NCBI GenBank assembly: GCA_040902895.1
Contig: JBBDWL010000099.1
Span: 1-64,000, forward strand
Origin: JALYRV01 sp040902895
Lineage (GTDB): Bacteria > Acidobacteriota > Vicinamibacteria > Vicinamibacterales > SCN-69-37
Direction of reading: 5' to 3'
DNA: 64,000 bases
Position 1 is the stretch's first letter; every line of letters starts with the position of its first letter. A model generated the notes under the pieces. It worked only from the letters and a program-made list of their open reading frames with translations. It searched no databases and was not told where the DNA came from. The translations under genes and the position numbers were made by a program. This document shows positions 55,306 to 64,000 of this stretch, piece by piece.

Positions 55306-57474
55306 ATGGCTGAAGGCGCACATCCGGCACGCCCCCGAGGACGCAGCCGGCGTGGTCGCGTCGCTCCGGCGCTGCCGATGCCGCCGCCTCCCGAGCCGCA
55401 CGCGCGCTCGGCTCGCGACCTGCTGTTCGCGACCCGCGCAGGCCGCATCTTTCTCGCCGCCGCCGCCGTCAAGCTGCTCATCGCCATCATCGAGCGTACC
55501 GCGGGCACGTCGCCGTGGCTGTCAGTCATCGGCACGCTGGCGGGCCTGATCCTCGTCATCACCGCGCTGCTCTTCATCCTCCGCGGCATCAGGGCGGCGC
55601 GCCGCCAGCTGCTGTGGCCGGTGCGGCGGAAGCTGATCGTCTCGTACGTGTTCATCGGCCTGGTCCCGGCGCTGCTCTTGCTGGTCTTCTTCCTCTTCGC
55701 GGGGCAGGTGCTTTTCACCAGCATCGCGGCGTATCTGTTCAAGACCGGGTATGAAAGCTATCTGACGAACGCCATGCAGATCGCCGCGGCGACGGCGAAT
55801 GATGTGGCCCACGATCCGTCCCACGCGGGCGCCATACTCGCAAGCAAGGTTCGGAATCTGTCGCCCGTGAACCCGGGACTGTCGGTCGCCGTCGTGCCGG
55901 TCTCGTCGACATCCGAGGTGTCGTTCGCGCGTGAAGGCCCCTGGCGGCATCTCGATCCACCCTCGGTCCCGTTGCCGCTGTACGTGCGGACCGACGGCTT
56001 CCGCGCGAAGAACATCGTCTGCCGCACCGCCGACGGCAACGACATGCTGATTGCGCGCGCGGTGGCGTCGCCCGAGGCGGCCGGCTCGCTGTTCGTGGCC
56101 ATTGTCGACATCCCCCTCGGGCAGCAGGTTGCCGACCGGTTGCGCGAGACCACGGCCATCAGGGCCGCCGGCGTCTCCGTCACGGCTGGTCAGACAGGAG
56201 GCCGCGAGCCGCAGCCGTGCAAGCCGGACGCCGAGCCTGTGCCGGCGGCCGAGGGCCCGTCGGCGGTGCCGTTCCGGTACGACCGCAGCATGGCCTTTAT
56301 CGATTACACCGACTGGGAGACGGGTGTGCCGAGCCAGGTCGTGGTCGGCCTGCGGGTGCGCCTGCGCGATCTCTATGACGAGGTGACCGAAGCCTACTCC
56401 TTCCGCATCGCGGGGTCCGACGTGAGCTTCGGCCGGGCGATGCTCTCGTTCGTGTTACTGATCGGCATCCTGTTTCTGATCATCCAGATCGCCGCGCTCG
56501 TGATGGGCCTCGCGCTGGCGCGCTCGATCACGACAGCGGTGCACGGACTGTTCGAGGGCACGGAGCGCGTGCGGCAGGGCGACTTCACGCACCGCATCGA
56601 CGTGCAGTCGCGCGATCAGCTCGGCCAGCTCGCCGATTCGTTCAACCAGATGTCGACGAGCATCGAGCATCTGCTGGAGCAGGCGGCCGAGAAGCGGCGG
56701 CTCGAAGAAGAGCTGCGCATCGCGCGCGAGATCCAGATGTCGCTGCTGCCGGCCGGACCGCTCGACATGCCGGGCATTTCGATGTCGGCGCTCTGCGTGC
56801 CCGCGCGCGAGGTCGGCGGCGACTATTACGACTACTTCCGCCTGGGCGACCGCCGCTTCAGCCTGCTGATCGCCGACGTGTCGGGCAAGGGCACGTCCGC
56901 GGCGCTCTACATGGCGGAGCTCAAGGGACTGCTGCTGTCGCTCAGCCAGATTTATCAGTCGCCGCGCCAGCTGCTGATCGAAGTCAACCGCATCATCTCG
57001 GACCACCTCGACACGAAAAGTTTCATCACGATGACGTACGCCGTCATCGACCTCGACGCGCGGACGATGGTGTTTGCGCGGGCGGGACATACGCCCTTGG
57101 TCTATCTGCCGGGATCTGCTGCGGCCGCAGGCCAGCTGCGGCGCGCGCAGGTGCTGGTGCCCGACGGCATGGTGCTGGGATTGCGCGTGCCGAACATCGA
57201 GCGCCTGTTCCCGCACCATCTGGTCGAACACACCATCGCGCTCGGTCCAGCCGACGTCCTCGCGTTCTATACCGACGGCATCACCGAAGCGATGAACGCC
57301 GCCGGCGATCTGTTCGGCGACGCGCGCCTCTCGCATCTGATCGAAGAGCATGCGCACTTCGAGATCGCGGAGCTGCGGGAGCGGATCCTGCGCGACGTCG
57401 AAGCGTTTGCCGGCGCCGAGGATCAGCACGACGACCTGACGATGATTCTGCTGAAAGTGGACGAGGCGGGATGA
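55306..57474 (+). CDS. Membrane SpoIIE-type phosphatase with HAMP domain, 722 aa
   Basis: Three N-terminal membrane segments (IFLAAAAVKLLIAIIERT; LSVIGTLAGLILVITALLFI; LIVSYVFIGLVPALLLLVFF) and a large periplasmic sensor region, then a fourth helix, HAMP (SITTAVHGLFEGTERVRQGD ... DQLGQLADSFNQMSTSI) and a PP2C/SpoIIE phosphatase (REVGGDYYDYFRLGDRRFSL LIADVSGKG; VLAFYTDGITEAMNAAGD) with metal-binding Asp. It probably dephosphorylates an anti-sigma antagonist. The stop overlaps the next ATG, coupling it to the RNase III gene. Confidence 0.92.
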   Translation: MAEGAHPARPRGRSRRGRVAPALPMPPPPEPHARSARDLLFATRAGRIFLAAAAVKLLIAIIERTAGTSPWLSVIGTLAGLILVITALLFILRGIRAARRQLLWPVRRKLIVSYVFIGLVPALLLLVFFLFAGQVLFTSIAAYLFKTGYESYLTNAMQIAAATANDVAHDPSHAGAILASKVRNLSPVNPGLSVAVVPVSSTSEVSFAREGPWRHLDPPSVPLPLYVRTDGFRAKNIVCRTADGNDMLIARAVASPEAAGSLFVAIVDIPLGQQVADRLRETTAIRAAGVSVTAGQTGGREPQPCKPDAEPVPAAEGPSAVPFRYDRSMAFIDYTDWETGVPSQVVVGLRVRLRDLYDEVTEAYSFRIAGSDVSFGRAMLSFVLLIGILFLIIQIAALVMGLALARSITTAVHGLFEGTERVRQGDFTHRIDVQSRDQLGQLADSFNQMSTSIEHLLEQAAEKRRLEEELRIAREIQMSLLPAGPLDMPGISMSALCVPAREVGGDYYDYFRLGDRRFSLLIADVSGKGTSAALYMAELKGLLLSLSQIYQSPRQLLIEVNRIISDHLDTKSFITMTYAVIDLDARTMVFARAGHTPLVYLPGSAAAAGQLRRAQVLVPDGMVLGLRVPNIERLFPHHLVEHTIALGPADVLAFYTDGITEAMNAAGDLFGDARLSHLIEEHAHFEIAELRERILRDVEAFAGAEDQHDDLTMILLKVDEAG

Positions 57475-58409
57475 CGCCGGTCTTCACGACCCATTCGCAT
57501 GTCGAGGCCGACGTCGTGCGCGGCCTGCTCGATGCGCACGGCATCCGCGCCGTCATCACCTCTGATATCTCGCAGTCGGTGTTTCCGTTGCGGATTGCAG
57601 GGCAGTGGGAGCTCCGCGTGTCGGTCGACGACAGCCGCGCGCAGCTCGCGCGCGAGCTGATCGAGTCGCACCAGGATGCGGTCGGCGCGGGCGCCGTCCG
57701 CCTGCGCGACACGCTCGCGCCCCTCGAAGCGCGCGTCGGCTACCGGTTCAAGGATCTCGGTCTGCTCGAGCATGCGCTGACGCACCGATCGAAAGCGCAC
57801 GAGGATGCGTCGGGCGGCGTCTTCGACAACGAATCGATGGAATTCCTTGGCGACGCGGTCCTGGGCTTCGTCATCGCGGATCTGCTGTTCCGCGAGTTTC
57901 CGCACCACGACGAGGGCCACAAGTCGAAGATCAAGGCGTCGATTGTCTCGACGCTCTCGCTGGGGCGTCTCGCGGAGGCGATGGACATCGGACGGTTCGT
58001 GCTGCTCGGGCGCGGCGAAGAGAAGACGGGAGGCCGCCGCAAGCAGGCGATTCTCGCCGACTGTTTCGAGGCCCTCATCGCGGCGGTCTATCTCGACGGC
58101 GGTATCGACGCCGCGCGCGCCTTCATCGCGCGGCAGTTCGGCGCGCTCATCCAGGAAGCGCGATCCGCCGGCAGCGAGGCGGCGTTCACCGAAGACTGGA
58201 AGTCGGAGCTGCAGGAAGTGCTGCAATCAACCGGACGCGGCCTGCCCGAGTACGTGCTGGCCACCGAGCAAGGCCCGGCCCATCATCGTGTGTTCGTCGT
58301 CGAAGTCAGAGCAGGCGGCGAAACTCTGGGTCGCGGAGAAGGCCGGTCGAAAAAAGCGGCAGAGCAGGAAGCCGCGCGAACCGCACTGACAGCGTTGCGC
58401 GGCGAGTAA
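57471..58409 (+). CDS. rnc: RNase III with N-terminal DUF2007 domain, 312 aa
   Basis: Residues 1-68 (TPVFTTHSHVEADVVRGLLD AHGIRAVI ... ELRVSVDDSRAQLARELIES) match DUF2007, a putative signal-transducing domain. RNase III follows (about 80-215): NESMEFLGDAVLGFVIADLL is the signature and DCFEALIAAVYLDGG carries the second catalytic acids; a double-stranded RNA-binding domain ends the protein (about 240-308). Normal RNase III is about 230 aa, so the N-terminal fusion is unusual. Processes rRNA and other duplex RNAs. Overlaps the phosphatase stop. Confidence 0.93.
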   Translation: MTPVFTTHSHVEADVVRGLLDAHGIRAVITSDISQSVFPLRIAGQWELRVSVDDSRAQLARELIESHQDAVGAGAVRLRDTLAPLEARVGYRFKDLGLLEHALTHRSKAHEDASGGVFDNESMEFLGDAVLGFVIADLLFREFPHHDEGHKSKIKASIVSTLSLGRLAEAMDIGRFVLLGRGEEKTGGRRKQAILADCFEALIAAVYLDGGIDAARAFIARQFGALIQEARSAGSEAAFTEDWKSELQEVLQSTGRGLPEYVLATEQGPAHHRVFVVEVRAGGETLGRGEGRSKKAAEQEAARTALTALRGE

Positions 58410-58438
58410 TTTTCAACTTTCAACTTACCAATTTTCAA

Positions 58439-59577
58439 CTAATCGATCTCGATTATGCCCCACGAGCGATCGTCCGGGCCCGCGGCGACGCCGGCCATCT
58501 CGGGTTCGACGCCGGCCTGCGGCAGGCGGGCGAGCGCGTAGTCGTGTACGTCGCGGGCCACATCCTCGTCGGAGGGGGGTGATGGTTGCGTGTAGAGCCG
58601 CACGTACAACCGCAGCAGCGGATCCTCGAACGTGTAGCGTTTGCGCGTGCTCACGACGAGATCCACATCCTCGAGCCACGACAGGTAGTCCTTCGTGGAA
58701 CCGGGCGTGCGGCGCAGGCGCTGCGCGATCTCGGTCAGCGTGAGTCCTTCCTGTTCCGAGAGGACGCTGAGGATGGCCTTCAGCGCGCCGTAGCCGCGGG
58801 CGCGGTGCAGGCGCAGCTCGTATGACTGGCGGCAGCGCGCCGCGATTTCGCCGCCGGGCGCCATCAGCGACACGAGCGCGCTGATCGGATCGAGCCGGCC
58901 GGCGCCGGATGCCTTCAGCGCGCGCGCGAGCGCGGCGGCATGTGTCGCGCGGCCCGCCGACAGCGCGTGCACGGCCGATGCTGTCTCGTCGCCGTCGCGC
59001 CCGAGCCAGCGCGCCGACCCGTCGCCGCACGAGGCGAGCACCTCTCCAGCGGAGAGCGGCGGCAGCTGAATCACTTCGAAGCGCGACGGCGCGTCGCGCA
59101 GCACGCGCAGCGTGCGCGCGGTAAAGCGGCTCGCGAGCAGAAAACGGTTGCGGCTCTCCGACACGCGCGACATGAAGTCGCGGATGACGTGACGCAGGCC
59201 GGGAAAATTCTCGAACGTCCGGAACTCCAGGAACTCATCGAGGAGGAACGCCGCCGGCTCGTGGCCCGGCGCGCGCGACGTGTCGAGATGCGTGAGCAGC
59301 CGCTCGAACGCGGCGCGCGCATCGCCCGGCGGCTGGCTGTTGCCGGCCGGCGGAAACGGCGACGCGCCCTTGATGGCTTCGGTGCACCGCTCGGGCGTGG
59401 TGGCCACGGCCCCGAGGTCGACGTATTGCGCCGACGACTGGCCGACGAGCTCGCGCAGCCGCAGCAGCAGCGCGGTGCGTCCCGTGCCGCATCCGCCGAC
59501 GAGCACGGGAATGCGCGACGGGCTGCCTTCGATGGCGCTCAGCAGGCGGCGTTCGAGCAGAGGGCGCTGCGGTTGGT

Positions 59578-59581
<4 letters not shown>
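58439..59581 (-). CDS. AAA ATPase with C-terminal winged helix, 380 aa
   Basis: P-loop ATPase of the AAA_16/STAND-like type: Walker A GGCGTGRT (29-36), Walker B AAFLLDEF (110-117), a sensor-like segment (RNRFLLASRFTARTL) and a C-terminal winged helix (ALKAILSVLSEQEGLTLTEI AQRLRRTPGSTKDYLSWLED). Such proteins couple ATP hydrolysis to regulation or DNA binding. The GTG start overlaps the hutU stop (GTGA), so it is translated with histidine-degradation genes; a link to hut control is possible but not shown. Confidence 0.85.
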
Positions 59582-61281
<1,700 letters not shown>

Positions 61282-61325
61282 GTGGGAAGAACAGACGGCG
61301 TGGGGGCGACGCCGCCGAAGTGCAG

Positions 61326-61355
61326 ACTTTAGAAAACGCGCAAGGGACGTGTCAA
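61326..61355 (-). promoter_or_regulatory. hutU promoter
   Basis: On the minus strand TTGACA (61355-61350), an 18-bp spacer and TAAAGT (61331-61326), 44 nt before the hutU ATG. A dyad lies just upstream at 61361-61386. Confidence 0.72.
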
Positions 61356-61360
61356 TTGAT

Positions 61361-61386
61361 CGCGTCAAAAAAGTTTTCTTGACGCG
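61361..61386. promoter_or_regulatory. Dyad upstream of hutU: operator or terminator
   Basis: CGCGTCAA (61361-61368) and TTGACGCG (61379-61386) around a 10-nt A/T-rich centre. It lies upstream of the hutU -35 box and 24 nt after the dinB stop. It could be an activator/repressor site or a weak terminator of the hutH-dinB transcript; no T run follows on the minus strand. Confidence 0.5.
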
Positions 61387-61410
61387 CTAATGAGATGGTG
61401 GATCGGATCG

Positions 61411-61932
61411 TCAGCGCGTCGCGGCCTGTCTGTTGCGCGTCAGATGCGGCACGATCCCGAGCAGCCGCTCGATCAACATCAGCTGCGCGCGGTGATGCAT
61501 CTCGTGTTCCTTGGTGCCGAGCAGCATCTCGAACCGCGATTTCGGTTTCGCGGAGACCATCTGCGGAAACGACACCATTTCTTCGAGCGTCGCAGCGTCG
61601 AGCGACTCCAGAAACACCGCAAAGGCGTCGCCGTTGGTGCGCAGTGCGTCGATGATCTGCGGTTTGGTGGTGAGCGCAGCGGCCATCTCGCCGGATTTGT
61701 GCATGTAGCCCATGAACATCTCGCTCTCGACGCGCGACAGGCGGTCGACCTTGTGCAACTGTATCGGCCACCAGGTGTTCACCGCGACGTGCGCAAGCAT
61801 TTCAGCGACCGACATCACGTCGGGGCTGGCTTTGAAGCCGTACTTGTCCTCCGGAATGTCTTCGGCAATCTGAATCGTGTTCCTGCGGACCGTGCGAAAC
61901 GCGTCAGCGAGGTGGGAACCGCCGTAAATCAT
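61411..61932 (-). CDS. DinB-family protein, 173 aa
   Basis: Four-helix DinB/YfiT-like protein with three metal-binding His: VAEMLAHVAVNTWW (first), and KEHEMHHRAQLMLI (second and third). Members bind Ni or Zn; several are thiol-dependent transferases. It overlaps the hutH stop (ATGA) and so is expressed with histidine degradation, an uncommon partner. Substrate unknown. Confidence 0.88.
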   Translation of the reverse strand: MIYGGSHLADAFRTVRRNTIQIAEDIPEDKYGFKASPDVMSVAEMLAHVAVNTWWPIQLHKVDRLSRVESEMFMGYMHKSGEMAAALTTKPQIIDALRTNGDAFAVFLESLDAATLEEMVSFPQMVSAKPKSRFEMLLGTKEHEMHHRAQLMLIERLLGIVPHLTRNRQAATR

Positions 61933-63437
61933 TGAAAAGTCTCCAGTTGGAGGCCGCCGCCGGCAATCAGCGCGGCCAGGGTTTCGATGTCGGGCGAGGG
62001 CGGGCGGTCATCGGTGAGGACCGGGACGTGTCGCCGCACGAGCGCGTGCGCCCGCTGCAGGCGCGGCGACGTTTCGAGCGGCGCGAGCAGGTCGATCGCC
62101 TGGCATGCGCACATCAATTCAATCGCAATCACGCGCGCGACGAGGTCGACGGCGCGCGCGCACTTCAGTGCGGCGCCCATGCTCATGCTCACGTGATCCT
62201 CGCGGCTTGCCGACGTGGGAATCGTGTCAACGCTGGCCGGATGGGCAAGCGTCTTGAGCTCCGACGTCAGCGCGGCGGCCGCGACCTGCGCCATCATGAA
62301 CCCGGAGTGCAGTCCGCTGTCGCGTGTGAGGAACGCCGGCAGCTCGCTCAGCGCGGGATTCATCATGCGGTCGGTGCGCCGCTCTGAGATCGTGGCGAGC
62401 TGCGTGAGGCCGATCGCCAGCAGATCGGCGGCCATGGCGATCGGCGCGCCGTGAAAGTTGCCGCCCGAGATAATCTCGCCCTCGTCGACGAACACCATCG
62501 GATTGTCGGTGCCGGCGTTGGCCTCGAGCTCCGCGGCGCGGCGGGCGAACGCGATGGCGTCGCGCGCGGCGCCGTGCACCTGCGCGGCGCAGCGCAGCGA
62601 ATAGGCATCCTGCACGCGGCCGCAGTTCTCGTGCGACTTGTTGATGCCGCTGCCTTCGAGCAGCGCCAGGATGCTGGCGGCCGACTGCTTCTGTCCGTCG
62701 AAGCCGCGCGCCTCATGGATGCGCGCATCGAACGGCCTCGTGGATCCCTTCAACGCGTCAATCGTCAGCGCCGCGGCCAGATCCGCCGCCTCCGCGAGGC
62801 GCTGAGCGGTGGCGACCGACAGGCCGAGCAGCGCCGCGGACGGCTGCGTTCCATTAATGAGGGCGAGGCCCTCCTTCGCCGCCAGCGCCACCGGGGTCAG
62901 GCCGGCGCGCCTCAACGCTTCGCCGCCGCCGATCGTCGATCCATCGCCGGCGATGGCTTCGCCCTCGCCGATGAGCACCAGCGCCAGATGCGCGAGCGGC
63001 GCGAGGTCGCCGCTGGCGCCGACCGATCCGCGGCTCGGCACGCGCGGATGCACGCGCGCGTTGAGCGCGTCGACGAGCGCCTGCAGCGTCTCGATCCGGA
63101 TGCCCGAGAATCCTTTCGCCAGCACGTTCGCGCGCAGCGCCATCGTGGCGCGAACCGCGGGGACGGGCAGCGGCTCGCCGACGCCCGACGCATGGCTGCG
63201 CAGCAGATTGACCTGCAGCGCGCCGAGCTTGTCGCGCGGGATTGCCACCTCGGCGAGCGATCCGAAGCCGGTATTGATGCCGTAGACGGGCGCCGTGCCC
63301 TCGGCGTGCCGATCGACCACCGCCCGCGCGCGCCGCACGCGATCGATTGCCGGCTCGGCGACACGCACGCGCGCATCGTCATACGCGATCGCGACAAGGT
63401 CTTCGAGCCGCAGGGAATGTCCGTCGAGCAGAATCAT
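61929..63437 (-). CDS. hutH: Histidine ammonia-lyase, 502 aa
   Basis: First step of histidine degradation, histidine to urocanate plus ammonia. The MIO cofactor forms from Ala-Ser-Gly in GSVGASGDLAPLAH (residues 141-143). Other blocks: YGINTGFGSLAEVAIP, QVNLLRSHASGVGEPL and NFHGAPIAMAADLLA. Length usual. The ATG at 63437 begins the conserved region; it is divergent from purA with 38 bp between the starts. dinB follows with overlap, then hutU from its own promoter. Confidence 0.96.
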   Translation of the reverse strand: MILLDGHSLRLEDLVAIAYDDARVRVAEPAIDRVRRARAVVDRHAEGTAPVYGINTGFGSLAEVAIPRDKLGALQVNLLRSHASGVGEPLPVPAVRATMALRANVLAKGFSGIRIETLQALVDALNARVHPRVPSRGSVGASGDLAPLAHLALVLIGEGEAIAGDGSTIGGGEALRRAGLTPVALAAKEGLALINGTQPSAALLGLSVATAQRLAEAADLAAALTIDALKGSTRPFDARIHEARGFDGQKQSAASILALLEGSGINKSHENCGRVQDAYSLRCAAQVHGAARDAIAFARRAAELEANAGTDNPMVFVDEGEIISGGNFHGAPIAMAADLLAIGLTQLATISERRTDRMMNPALSELPAFLTRDSGLHSGFMMAQVAAAALTSELKTLAHPASVDTIPTSASREDHVSMSMGAALKCARAVDLVARVIAIELMCACQAIDLLAPLETSPRLQRAHALVRRHVPVLTDDRPPSPDIETLAALIAGGGLQLETFQ

Positions 63438-63475
63438 TCGTGGGAGGGTATCATTCTCCGCTGCGCACGTTACCG

Positions 63476-64000
<525 letters not shown>

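Overview
The window is high-GC bacterial DNA whose gene families point to the phylum Acidobacteriota, probably a Vicinamibacteria-like soil lineage. The main evidence is a PadR regulator coupled to an acidobacterial-type duplicated orphan permease (22937-25938) and VWA proteins of the type common in that phylum (21209-22801 and a truncated copy at 26015-26401). The assignment is an inference from family content. One assembly join (21 G followed by 10 N, 43784-43814) interrupts an SDR gene.

1-11060 is an integrated mobile element of about 11 kb. It sits between the 3' end of an initiator tRNA-fMet gene (1-51) and that gene's own terminator (11066-11099), flanked by a 14-bp direct repeat (39-52 and 11047-11060). 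Nearly all its genes lie on the minus strand in short overlapping runs: RHH and winged-helix regulators, a replication-initiator-like protein, a primase-like zinc finger, a coiled-coil protein, an orphan Mu-I-type phage protease, two zinc-ribbon proteins, a resolvase, several small unknowns and a 529-aa serine integrase at the left end. The initiator gene carries, inside its coding sequence, four 19-bp inverted-repeat iterons followed by an AT-rich hairpin. This is the layout of the lambda O/ori region and is the most striking feature of the window. A second recurring signal, an 11-bp palindrome TGATA-N-TATCA, lies at or near several start codons of the element.

11061-26401 is chromosomal: a frameshifted ynfA-like copy, gamma-glutamyltransferase, an alkaline phosphatase reduced by internal deletions, a redoxin with an intact ynfA-like gene, a TonB-dependent receptor, PEP carboxylase, and the VWA/PadR/ADOP block flanked by two copies of the same promoter plus gene start.

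26446-46954 is a large metal-homeostasis region. It holds an ECF sigma operon with a Spy/CpxP-like protein and His-rich small proteins, a YcnI-SnoaL fusion, cytochrome c, a barrel protein fused to a YHS domain, Cys-rich secreted proteins, a CusC-CusB-CusA type efflux system in which CusB carries an extra YtkA/FixH-like domain, an SPW-VKOR membrane protein, and a MerR-controlled operon (metallochaperone, merR, merT-like, merP-like) that ends in a remnant of a flavin disulfide reductase.

47102-64000 contains an Omp85-like barrel with a secreted protein that may be an atypical kinase, two hybrid histidine kinases, ftsB, cutA, a trans-sulfuration enzyme whose C-terminus runs into a 7-bp tandem repeat, a SpoIIE-type phosphatase overlapping an unusual DUF2007-RNase III fusion, the histidine-degradation genes hutH and hutU with dinB and an AAA ATPase, and the start of purA at the right edge.
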